A DNA stretch of 64,000 nucleotides from NCBI GenBank assembly GCA_030737835.1, contig CM060857.1, forward strand, positions 15,697,496 through 15,761,495. Reading direction: 5' to 3'. Made by a program: the position numbers and the translations under genes. The notes under the pieces were generated by a model. That model ran no database searches. It had not been told where the DNA came from and saw only the letters and a program-made list of their open reading frames with translations. The stretch comes from Acorus gramineus (lineage: Eukaryota > Streptophyta > Magnoliopsida > Acorales > Acoraceae). Each line of letters opens with the position of its first letter. The first letter of the stretch is position 1. Below, in pieces: positions 25,666-35,700 of this stretch.

Positions 25666-26433
25666 CTAAACAAGTAAAACCCAAGATATGAAAACCTTAC
25701 ATCATGCTCTCCACCCCCCCCTCTTTTTACTGGTTTTATGTTTGAATGGAGTGGAGAGAAGGGGAATGCACACATATATAGGGGGAGGAAAACCGGGGTA
25801 CAACAGAAAACCATGGGCGGTGGGTGGGTGGGTGGTTTTTGAAGAAACAGTCGGGGTGGTTTTTGCAGCTAATTAAAATTTTCTTTGTAAAGAAAATATA
25901 AGGATGAAAAAAAATAAAAGTACTGAAAATAAAATTAAGTGTAAATGCCATGCGGACGGCGAAGCATAAATGCCATGGTACCCACTACCCAACATTATCC
26001 GGCTGCATGCGTGTATAGTTATGTAATATGGTTGGTGTGTTTTTTTATTAATAAAGACTATTTTCAAATCAAACAGTGCATGAGTATGAGTTATTTCTTA
26101 TACACAAACAAACATATGACATGTCATCTTTGCTTTTGGTCGGATTATGCTAGTTTGGTACCCGGTCAATACATACAATTAATGAGAAGTATTGTGTTTT
26201 TTTTTTTTTTTTGTGGGTGTGAATATATACCTAGTATCAGTGAGTCCAATTAATGATGACTTGACCTACTCATTTGACGTAGGGATGGACGCTTTTTTCT
26301 TGTAAAGCATTTGACATAATAATGGATATAATTTCCTTTTTCGGTAATTCACAGCTCAGATTCTCAGCGTATCATCTTGACAGAGTAAATGCTAAAAAAT
26401 CCCTAAATATTAAAAAAGAAACAATTGCTTGTT
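25666..26433. other. Left-arm sequence upstream of the exon 12 piece
   Basis: It holds a TATA-like 'catatatagg' on the plus strand at 25771-25781 (on the minus strand 'cctatatatg'), close to the exon 12 piece, so a small promoter-like region may be present. The remainder is AT-rich with a poly-T run at 26196-26212. The whole stretch is mirrored at 38990-39635. Confidence 0.4.
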
Positions 26434-26496
26434 TTTTTGATGCGTTTTAATCATCCAACCAAGACCGTCCATTGGGTTTGATCAAATGTTAAAAGC

Positions 26497-26983
26497 TAGG
26501 GCTGATAAATCAGTTGAGCAGTTCAGACTCAGCTCGAACTTGAATCGGTTAAAGCTTATTTAGACTCATTTGATTAGATAAATAAATCAAGCTTTAATAA
26601 ATTTATAGTTTGGTTTGTAAACGAATCGAACCCAAGCTTAGATGAGCTCTTTTACTTAATAAAAAAAAAGAAAACGAGTCGAGCCTAAGTTCAAGCCCGA
26701 GCTTATGTTATTTTCACATGTATAAGGTGTTATGATTTGTGAAATGTGACTTCTCAAATGCTAAACAATGTTTTTTTTAGCTAAACGAGTCTGAGTCCAG
26801 CCTTGATTTGAGCTTCGGTTTGGCTTGTTTAACAAACGAGCCGAGCCGAGCTTCAATCGAGCTTTTCACTAGCCCAATGAGCCGAGCTTGAACATGAAAT
26901 GAAGCTCGGTCCCGAGTCGAACCAAACCAGAGCCGAGCCTGAACAGGTTAAAGCTCGACTCATTCGGCTCGTTTATCACCCTG
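26497..26983. mobile_element. hAT-type MITE, 487 bp, only in the left arm
   Basis: The ends are tagggctgataaa and tttatcaccctg (inverted, two mismatches). The flanks are the 8-bp repeats TTAAAAGC (26489-26496) and TTAAGAGC (26984-26991), with one mismatch. An 8-bp duplication and TAGGG-type ends indicate hAT. The interior has gagct/agctc phrases and no coding capacity. Confidence 0.72.
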
Positions 26984-27592
26984 TTAAGAGCATCACACAC
27001 GTTCATTAAAAAAAATATTAAATACACGCAAAGTTTTTCACATTTTAGGACAACTTCATCACAATTTAAAACATAAAATATCCGTAGGATCTATGTAATG
27101 AAAACATCTCTCTAATTCTAAACTAACTTTAATGCATGGTCAACGACCAAAAAAAAAAAAAAATATGAAAAATGGAAGAGCTAGGACCAAAAAGTATTGA
27201 TCGCATACTGAGTAATAAGTGTCACGTGAAAGAAAGAAGACCTCACATGAAAATCAAAAGAAGTATATTGCTTTAATATCAAAATGTAAGAGGACCACAA
27301 ACCACTAAAAGAAAGACCAGCGTGCAAATATAGCATGTAGAGGGACCATCATGCTTTGAATGTTGTTGGCTGAGAAAATCTGCATCTTTTAATATGATAT
27401 ATATAAATACAATCTTTACAAGAGCTAAGAGATAAAAATCTAGATTCAATCATGTATGGTATCATCAGTATTGAATTATACTATTAATTAATTGAACTAC
27501 ACAACTTGATGATCATTAAATTATACAAAGAATAATACTTCGTTCAACACAACTAATGATATTTAATTCAGGTCTAATTGTAACCCAGAATA

Positions 27593-27866
27593 TGAGAAAT
27601 AAGACAAGTTTGAGAACAAGTATGCATAACCATTAGAAAAAAACAATTAATATTTAATTTAAAACGTGCCATTCATATGTTTGGTCACGAGTTTATCCGT
27701 GTCTCAATTATTGGAAACAGATATATAATAGAGCCACAGCCCCACTGTATCACATTTAGGGAAACATCAACGGTCAGTTTTCCGGTGGTCCCCGGTCCAT
27801 TGTCGTGCAATGACCTTAGCTGTTGATTTCATTTAATTTTTGCATGTACTACGACCAAATAAAATA
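27593..27866 (+). repeat. R1 repeat family, copy 2 (5' part)
   Basis: It contains 'gccacagccccac', 'tagggaaacatc', 'ggtggtcc', 'cgtgcaatgacc' and 'tagctg'. The family's sequence resumes at 28640-28770 ('gcatcagttgcatgaa', 'aagagcatcttcaatg'), so the copy was split by the foldback element between. Confidence 0.6.
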
Positions 27867-27869
27867 GAG

Positions 27870-28600
27870 GGAATTATTTATGTATCCTTACCTTTTGAAA
27901 AAAAAATTTATACCCTTACAATAAACATCTATTTTTTTTTATCCTCATCCCTTTAATTCTTTCAGTCCTACAAAATTATAGTTTCTCCCTGGAAATGCAT
28001 ATATGTTTTTTATAATTTAGAGAACACAAAATATAATTTCTGTAAATATTATATGTAAATGCATTATTATGTCATGTAAAAATGATAACTTGTAAAATAC
28101 TAGAGAAACATACATTAATTCATAACATTAATATATATGTGGTTCTTATATTGTCATGAAGTACACATTTGTTGGTGTGTAATAATGGATTCGATTTCAA
28201 TCAAAATGACATGGAGATGATCAGAAAAAATACAACATCTCAGTTCATTAGGGTAGGAAAAGAATATCGGAATGCAAACATTCGATAAATTTAAGTGCTT
28301 TGATGTATTTATTGTAAAAAAAATTTCAGATGTTATGCATTAACGTATGTTTCTGTAATGTTTTACAAGTTAACATTTTTATATGATATGCATAATAATG
28401 TGTTTATAGATAATATTTACAGAATTTATATTTTGTGTTATGAAAATTACAGAAAACATATATGCACTTACATGAGAAAAATTGTGATTTTGTGAGGCTG
28501 GGTGAATTAAATGAATGAGGGTAAAAAAAAAAATTAGGTGTTTGTTACAGGAATACATAATTTTTTTTTTTCAAAAGTAAGACATAAATAACTAGGATTT
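27870..28600. mobile_element. Foldback element with long inverted repeats, inserted in R1
   Basis: Left part (about 27875-28135) and right part (about 28330-28595) are imperfect inverted repeats of roughly 260 bp. Matching phrases are 'tttatgta.cctta.cttttgaaaaa' with its mirror at 28550-28590, 'atgcatatatgttttt' with 'aaaacatatatgcact', and 'acttgtaaaat' with 'attttacaagtt'. There is no coding capacity. A clear target duplication was not found. A long-inverted-repeat MITE is the likely type. Confidence 0.6.
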
Positions 28601-28770
28601 GACTGCAAGGGTATTTAAACAATGAACCCAATAAAATATACAAAATATCATATTTTGCATCAGTTGCATGAACAAAGAAAGATTTGCTGTGACATGATCC
28701 ACATGCATATGTAAAAGAAGAGCATCTTCAATGCGCATGTAAATGCTCTGTATGTGTGACATGATGAGTC

Positions 28771-29228
28771 TGTGGTTCTTAATAATTTTTTAATTATTTG
28801 ATGTATATTAGTTTCCAGTTTTAATTCATTCTGGAAAAAAAATGATAAACTAATTTAGCTAAGATTACATAGACTTATATCAATTTTTTCATACAAAGAT
28901 ATGTAATTTTGTAATATATATATATATGTATCAGATTGAGAAGTTTTTTTAGTTCGGATATATTAATATACATATATGCACTCCATCAAATTTTTATGAT
29001 TTTTCAGATAATAAGCCTAACTCCGTGTCGATCTATGTGTTAACGGTTAACCAGTATTCCATTCACTTGTCCAAAAAAAAAAAAAGAAGAAGAAGATAGG
29101 GCCGTTTCCCTGATTTTGACCATATGAAGGGGGCTATGCACAAATAACCCTCTGAAAAATGTCTTCATTGAATTATTCACTCAAAAATCCAAAACTATTC
29201 ACTGAAACTCTGTTTTATTTACAAAAAA
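28771..29228. other. AT-rich stretch, no gene
   Basis: It contains a short (TA)n run near 28915 and A/T tracts. Nothing else is recognised. Confidence 0.35.
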
Positions 29229-29473
29229 ATGAAACTCCTACCGCCGCCGCCGTCGCCGCCGCAATTTCTACTAACACTTGCTCTAGTATGCATAATCCCT
29301 AAGTCTGCATAATCAGCTCCGGCATCGCCGGCTCTTCCCTCTCCCACTTCCTCCACCACCACCGCCCACATTCCGCCATCGTAGCCATCCACTCCACCAT
29401 CTTCGAGAGATCCCCCTCCGTTGGTGGCCGAATGTCCACCGTCTCCATCGTCGGCGCCGCCTTCGAATCCGGT
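29229..29473 (+). pseudogene. N-terminal exon relic of a prenylcysteine oxidase / farnesylcysteine lyase
   Basis: The plus strand starts MKLLPPPPSPPQFLLTLALV, a signal-peptide-like hydrophobic start, and then CII. After a frame change it continues CIISSGIAGSSLSHFLHHHR and later TIFERSPSVGGRMSTVSIVG, AAFESG. This order (CIIGSGIGGSS FAD-binding loop, FERxxxVGGRM) is the beginning of plant FCLY-type flavoproteins, which oxidise prenylcysteines. Here 'tgcataatc' is repeated about 17 nt apart, which breaks the frame, and a loop glycine is Ser. A foldback element begins right after FESG at 29474. No later exons follow, so this is a dead fragment. Confidence 0.7.
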
Positions 29474-29851
29474 GATGTAAGACAGATTATGTAGATGAGA
29501 GCACCAAGAGAGGTCCATCAGATAAATTATAAATCAATGGTCACGATCTCAGAATCGCACTACAAGATCATCAATGATCATAGGAATTGATAGAAATAAA
29601 TTCGGATCTGTTATGATTGAGATATCACAAATTTAAAACTTATTAAAAATAGTAAAATCGCTAATTTAAAGGCCTAAATGAATTCATTTTTAAAAAATAA
29701 GAATTGTTAGTTGTAAATAACTATCCAGAAGATCTCCTCGATATATTTCACCATGTAAATTTTTGTACGATTCTGAGATCGTGACCATTAATTTATAATT
29801 TATTTAGTGGATCTTTTTTGAAGCTCCCATCTGCATAATCTGTCTTACATC
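29474..29851. mobile_element. Foldback MITE next to the FCLY-like relic
   Basis: The left end gatgtaagacagattatg mirrors the right end cataatctgtcttacatc. The inverted match extends inward through 'atggtcacgatctcagaatcg' and 'cgattctgagatcgtgacca', about 85 bp per arm. The unpaired centre is about 200 bp. There is no coding capacity. Confidence 0.75.
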
Positions 29852-30605
29852 AGTTTTGGATGACTTCCATATGTACTACATTAATGCATTCGAGAAGCAA
29901 TGTGAGCATGCAATTTTGGAAGACTTGGTTTGGTGTTTTTAATCACCCTTGATGTTACTCATCGGTATCGTTTATGTATATTATAATTACATGGTGATGC
30001 GAAGACACAATAACAGATGTAATATATCCTCTCATGTGATAAATGTTATTATATTTAGTTCTTATATGCAGTTTAAGCCTATTGAGATATATATTTCTTT
30101 GTATAAAATAATTATTTCTACTGTTCATGAAAAAACTGACATCTCATTTTTTGCCATGTAATTTATATATTATAGAATAAACTAATCTAAATTATATTAG
30201 AATTGAAAGAAAAATAATATGTTTAGTCATGTCTTTGTTTTTTTTCAAAAGTATATATATATTTAGAATAATAAATTACATACTATTATGAAACCTAGCT
30301 AGAAAAACCAGTAAATATTTTTATTTCACTAAAATAAAAAATGATTTGTATTAGAGAAGTATATGTTACACTAGGATAATATATGCTTTAATAGTGAATG
30401 CATAGTAAACCGAGAGATTGTCAACGAGAATGCAAACTATACCATGCAAACTATACCGAGTGTATAGTATCGATATACAAGTAGATGGACCAGCTGGCAT
30501 GCAAATTCAACTTATGACCAGCATGCTGTGAATGCTGTTGGCTGAGCTGAACTTTATCTTTTCACATGATGTAAATAAATGCAATCTTGACATGAATACT
30601 AAGGG
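29852..30605. other. AT-rich stretch, no gene
   Basis: About 30285-30480 ('gaaaaa.cagtaaatatttttatttcact...gcaaactata') resembles 11370-11870, so duplicated intergenic sequence is present. No coding or RNA gene is seen. Confidence 0.35.
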
Positions 30606-30838
30606 TGTGTTTGATTGCGCGATTACAAAATTGATTATACAGGAATTTAAGTTTTAAAATTGATTATGCAGGAAGCTCACTTTCTCCAGTTTTTAAAAAT
30701 CGCAGTTTTTAAATGCTATTTGTCTAAAATTTGTATGTAAAAAGCTGTTATAATAAAATTGTTTGTTTGCGCGATTATATATAGAAACAGTTTCCTGCTA
30801 ACGCAGAAGCTGTACAATCTCACAACCAAACACACCTT
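30606..30838. mobile_element. Tourist/PIF-like MITE
   Basis: The ends are inverted: gggtgtgtttgattgcgcga and the mirrored tcacaaccaaacacacc. The flanks are TAA and TTA. This fits PIF/Harbinger-type non-autonomous elements, although the 3-bp target site is not a perfect duplication. Diverged relatives lie at about 34630-34815 and 35370-35600. Confidence 0.55.
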
Positions 30839-30924
30839 AAATGATAAGACAAATAAGAGAACAAGTATGCATAGGTTTTAGAACATACAATTAACATTTG
30901 ACTTTACTTACCATTCATATATTT

Positions 30925-31285
30925 GGTTACGAGGTTATCCATATCTCAATTATTGGAGGCAAATAATAGAGCCACAGCCCCACTATACCACATGTAGGGA
31001 AACATCACCAGTCGGCTATAATGTGGTCCTTGGTCCTTTTTCGTGCAATGACAATAGCTGTTTATTTCATTTAATTTTTGCATGCATGTATTACCAAATA
31101 TATAAAAACGTATCACATTTTGTATCAGTTGCATGAATAAGGGGACCATCACACATTCAGAGCGCATTGAAGATGCTCTTTTCTTTACATATGCATGAAT
31201 AAGGATAGGTTTTGCTGTGATAGGGGACCACATGCATATGTAAAGAAAAGAGCATCTTCAATGCGCATGACATGATAGATATTTG
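30925..31285 (+). repeat. R1 repeat family, copy 3, with a 36-bp perfect hairpin
   Basis: It carries all R1 phrases. It is nearly identical, inverted, to 38146-38345. Within it, 31162-31197 and 31231-31266 are perfect inverted repeats of 36 bp with a 33-base loop. Confidence 0.8.
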
Positions 31286-31629
31286 GTTCTTAATAATGTG
31301 TTTTTTAATTGTTTGATGAGTTGGTTTTTATTAGTTCCAGTTTTATTTACATCAGAAATAAAAAAGAAAAATTATTTTGCTCCATCATTATCCAAGATTA
31401 CATTGTTGGTTTAGTCAGGCCATTCTAATGACCTAAAACTGTTTTGGTTCATAATCTTAATTTTGGGATGGCATGATTATTTTTTTTATAATGCCACAAC
31501 ATAGTGCTTCATTGGGGGTATATAGTTTGTTCTAGTGCGACGGGCCATAATGAAAAAATAAAATTAAATTAATGACCATTTTTACAAAAAATTAAGGGAA
31601 AAGTTTCTCTTAATAGCTGGCCATCTATA

Positions 31630-31771
31630 AATGATCTAATCAAGCTTGGATTTAGTCAGTGATATTTGTATCTAATCAGAGAGTGACACTTGCACCCAAT
31701 AATGATCTAATCAAGCTTGGATTTAGTCAGTGATATCTGTATCTAATCAGAGAGTGACACTTGCACCCAAT
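31630..31771. repeat. 71-bp tandem duplication
   Basis: The unit beginning aatgatctaatcaagcttgg occurs at 31630-31700 and again at 31701-31771, with one difference ('gatatttg' versus 'gatatctg'). Confidence 0.9.
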
Positions 31772-32309
31772 AATTGATTGCACAGTTCGATTAATAGGTT
31801 GTACTGTTCGATACCGATGGTACTGATCAAATCATATTTTGTTGGATTTGGATTCACCTAGAACGCATTTGGCTCAAATTACCCACTTTTTCGTTACTTC
31901 AAAACTTTATATTTATAATTTGACATAATGATTTGAGGTGTAAAATGGACCACGGTGGATGATCTGAGCATGTGATTGGATGCCAACTTAGTTTTTGCTT
32001 TAGTGGAAATATTAAATATAGATTAAAAAAAATAGTGTGGCGTGAAAGAATCTCGCTTTTAAGATTAAGGTTTTGTTTGGAAACATGTATGAAAAATAAG
32101 ATTGAATAAAGTGGTTTAAATAGACTTGATTCATGGAAAACGGATTTTTTTCGCTTTTTAAAAATCAATCCTTTTGCACTAAAAGCTTAACGTAATTTTT
32201 TTAATTAAGTCAACTTTTTTAAATGCGTTTTACAATATTTTTTAACTTTCTGTTTAATTAAAAGCGGAATCACTTGAATTAATTCCAAACATAAAGGAAC
32301 ATTACCTAT

Positions 32310-33323
32310 GAAAAAAGTGCGTCGGTAATTCTAAGTTTTTACCAACGAAATTGACTTTTTAGCCATGAACAGTTGGGCATTAACTAGAGGTGTCAAACGG
32401 GACGGGCTGGCCCGGCACGGCCCGTGGCATGGCCCGTTAAGGGCCCGTGCCGGCACGGCACGGGCCGTGCCGTGGGCCGGCACGTTTGGGTGGCGACGCG
32501 GGCTGGGCCTGACATCCGGCCCGCGTGCCGTTTCCCGCTAGGCCCGCGGCACGGTTTGTGCCGCGGGCCCCACCTCCACCAACGGCTAGTCCAACTAGCC
32601 GTTGGGCGGGCCAACGGGCGGGTTATTTGGACTTTTTAAGAATTGTATAATTTATTTTTATTCATCAATGTACTATTTGTGTATTTTTTATTCATTTTAT
32701 CATTTATTTAATTATTGTTCATGTACTCAAGAAATTCAATATTCAATAAAATAAATATTTGTATTCTTAATTCTTTTTAGTTTTCAATTTTTATGAATGA
32801 CTTATGTATATTTGTTTTATTTTTTAATTTAAAGGAGCTAGTAAATTAAACATGAAATTAAATATTAAACTTTAAAAATTAAAAAAAAATGGACGGGCCG
32901 GCCCGTTGGCCCGTCAATGGGCCCGGCCCGTTTGGCCCGCCGGACTAGCACGGCACGGCACGGCGGCCCGTCAGGCTGGCATGGAGGGCCGTGCTGGGCC
33001 AACCCCCTGCGACCCGTGTCGTGCCAGTACGACACAGTTACATGAAACGGGCCGGCCCGGCCCGTTAGCCCGGTTGTTTAGCGGGCCGGGCCGGCACGGC
33101 ACGGCCCGTTTTACACCTCTAGCATTAACACGAAATGTCCTTTTTATCAAGGAAATACGCTTCGTTGGGAATTATTTACCAAGGGAAATTTAGGTTTCTT
33201 TGGTAAAAACAATTAGCGATGAAAGTACCAAGGAAAAATATCGTCATTAAAAACATTTACCAACGCGATGTTGACTTTTAGCCGGGAAACATTTCCCTGG
33301 CAAAACTGTCATTTCTTGTAGTG
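32310..33323. mobile_element. CACTA element remnant, interrupted by a hAT MITE
   Basis: On the minus strand the right end reads cactacaagaaatgacag at 33306-33323, the classic CACTA terminus. 'Accaacg' and 'gttggtaaa' phrases inside, on both sides of the inserted hAT element, are its subterminal repeats. The left terminus was not found, so it is truncated. No transposase is present. Confidence 0.65.
32385..33121. mobile_element. hAT-type MITE, 737 bp, GC-rich ends
   Basis: The left end tagaggtgtcaaacgggacg mirrors the right end (tagaggtgtaaaacgggccg on the minus strand). The flanks are the perfect 8-bp duplication GCATTAAC at 32377-32384 and 33122-33129. The ends are dense in gggcc/cggcacggc repeats, and the centre (32640-32890) is AT-rich. 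Open frames within are by-products of the repeats. It sits inside the CACTA remnant. Confidence 0.88.
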
Positions 33324-34480
33324 ACCGTCCAAAAATCAACAAAAAAAAAAAAAAAAAAGGACCACTGAGAACTTTCTGGGTACTGTTCAATGGAGGTTTT
33401 TTTTTTTTTTTTTTTTTTTGGGGTACAAGAGGAAACCCATAGCATGGGCGTATATTGACTAACAAAAATGACTGGATTGTTCGATTGAGTTATTGCTTGC
33501 TTAGGTAACTTTAATTTTACCTTAGCATGATATTGTACGTGATGGAATGTGTTTTACCATATATTTACAAATAATAATGTATATAAAAACTTGGTGAGTT
33601 TTAATCTGAAATACGCGAGGTTATATATTTTTACAATGGAGACTATTATAAGTTACTTCCTAATACACATAACACCAATTATTCATTAATTTCAATATAG
33701 CCATGTATGGGAAATTGTCCAATATACTTGTTTGATGTAGTTGAACCAATATTTACAGTTGATTATATAATTAACATATATTATTATTGTTGGGATAATG
33801 TATCATTTTTAGTTATATTGAATAATTACTAGAATAAATAATTAATATACATTTGATTAGCCTAAATGATTATTTTTGTTTATATATAACAACCCACCAT
33901 AAATAATTATATAAGATGAGCGGTCCAGATTTAATCACACTCATCATGAATTGAATATATCAAACAACTACACCAAACATAAACTTATATTCGAGGGGTA
34001 ATGTTGGCATTTTGAAAAAATTATTATTTTTTCTATATCAACAATTTATTTATTGTTTATTCAGGGTGAACCAAACAATAAAAATATGCATTTTTTGTTT
34101 TAATTTGCTTATTCGACATATAAAAATCTGTATATAATTGAAAATTTAACCAAATAGACATTTGTTTATTCTGCATTGATTTTTATCTATCCTGATATAG
34201 CTATCAGGGTTGAATAACTCTATGTTAGTTCCCCCAGGGGGGTTAGGGAATAAGCTCTTTCATGCAAATGCATAGTTATCTTTTAAACACACCTAAAAAT
34301 GTATGAGTCTTCGTTTGACGCCCCGAAGTTGATGATCACATGCTTAATAACTGTTGTATTTATAGGGTTGCATAAGCCTCGATTGAAACATTATAGCAAA
34401 AGAAATTGTGAGAGTAATGTTGCATTCCATATATATATCATCAAGTTTCATATGGTCCCAATCATATATATTTGGTAGGA
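33324..34480. other. No gene seen
   Basis: Poly-A (33340-33358) and poly-T (33398-33419) tracts flank a short segment whose 'gtccaaaaatc...' phrases are unremarkable. The rest is AT-rich. No supported gene. Confidence 0.35.
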
Positions 34481-35700
34481 GATCATAAAAGAGCTGCAAC
34501 TTTGCCACCACAATAAGGGCAAAAAACGTGTATCATTTTTCATTTTTGTGCATTAATCTTACCCGATGGTGAACACACAGTTGTTTTAATTTTTACATGT
34601 TCCAATTATCAAGGCAATACACTTATAGTGTATTTGGTTGTGCGATTGCAAAATCATTTAGTAAGAATCTGAGTTTTAAAACTGATTGTTTACCCTTTAG
34701 TTTTTGAAAATTATTTGTCAGAAATCAATTTATCAGAAGCTGTTACAGTAAAACTGTTGGTTACATGATTCCATAAGCAATCAGTTGCTTATTGTGCAAC
34801 TAAACATTGCCTTAGTTAATATACATATGCATCAGTTGCCTGAAAAAAAGAAGAGATCTGCTGCAACATAGGATCCATGCATAGAGTGATAGAGATAAAA
34901 GAGCTTCAATGCACATAGAAGTTGGTCGGTATGTGTGGCATGATTAAGCCATGAAGTAAGCATCAGAAACGGGTCGGGTAAGCCAGACCCAGCTTGTGAA
35001 AACTGGATCCAAGCCCGGCGTTGAACTCAGTCCCGTAGGCCTCTCTGGCCAACGGGGCCGGGCTCAGCTGATCGAGGGTCAGAAAAAGGCCTTGGGCCTT
35101 ACTCACCAGCATACGCCGTACAAGGGCTTCATGCCACCGCGAGTCTGCAGGGCCCAAAAAAAAAAAAAAAAGACATGGGAAGGGGGGCAACCATGCTAAT
35201 TTCAAACAACAAAAAATATAGCATTCAAAAAAAATTAAAAAATACACGGGATGGACATGCTATTCATTTCATTGTTGTGCAAAGATTTAGCCTAAGTCAT
35301 GCCATCCCGAAATTAATTAAGATCAGGAAACAATAGGTCATTCCAATGACCTGACTGAACCGACAATCTTAGGCCTTGTTTGGTTGCGCGTTTGGGCACT
35401 TTTTTGTTTTTTGAAAAGCTCAAAAGCTATAATCGCACAGTCAAACGGGGCAGCTTTTTGCATAATCAGAAGCTAGATTCCTTTTAACTTTTTCCTCGAA
35501 ATATGTGTTTTAAAAATCTCAAAAACAACGTTTTTTTGTCGTAATCGATTTTTTTAATTGAAAAGCAACTTTCTCTACCAAACATTAAACTCCTTTCAAA
35601 TATTGATTCATGAATTAAAAAAAAGCATTCTAAAAAAGTCAAGGTCTAAAATCATCTTGAAAAACAGCTTTATTCCAAAAGTCACTTTTCACTAAAATGG
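34481..35700. repeat. Mixed repeats: diverged R1 copy, Tourist-like MITEs, GC-rich repeat
   Basis: About 34480-34940 is a diverged R1 copy interrupted by a Tourist-like MITE (34630-34815). About 34965-35155 is a GC-rich repeat ('gggtcgggtaagccagaccc', 'tctggccaacggggccgggc') related to 59870-60050 ('ccgggtcgagccggcccgtg', 'gaccaacagacctcaacagg'). About 35370-35600 is another 'cttgtttggttgcgcg' MITE. No host gene is visible. Confidence 0.5.

Larger units (their letters stand above)
24858..27592. repeat. Left arm of a large inverted duplication
   Basis: It pairs with 38346-40919 in inverted orientation. Corresponding pieces are 25018-25275 with 40500-40757, 25534-25665 with 40110-40241 (and 39636-39767), and 25736-25951 with 39350-39565. 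Paired segments differ by only about 1 % where read side by side. The left arm additionally contains 26434-26991 (including a hAT MITE), absent from the right arm. The right arm has a 474-bp tandem duplication that is absent here. Confidence 0.93.

Noticed and set aside
25497..25814. 105-codon open frame (and its mirror at 39487-39804) that could be taken for a novel small protein
   Set aside because: Its core aligns with PHO1 exon 12 (LPLLREME...), and the HSYETC stretch of that exon lies in another frame. It is an exon relic, and the open frame exists only because of a frameshift.
28915..30161. 70-codon frame at 29949-30161 as a small membrane protein
   Set aside because: Random hydrophobic composition from AT-rich DNA; no homologous copy, signal or splice context.
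32393..33193. Several Arg/Pro/Gly-rich open frames of 70-95 codons
   Set aside because: They lie in the GC-rich inverted ends of the hAT MITE and mirror each other on both strands.
34963..35247. Open frames in a GC-rich patch
   Set aside because: The patch is a dispersed repeat related to 59870-60050, and the frames are not conserved between the two copies.
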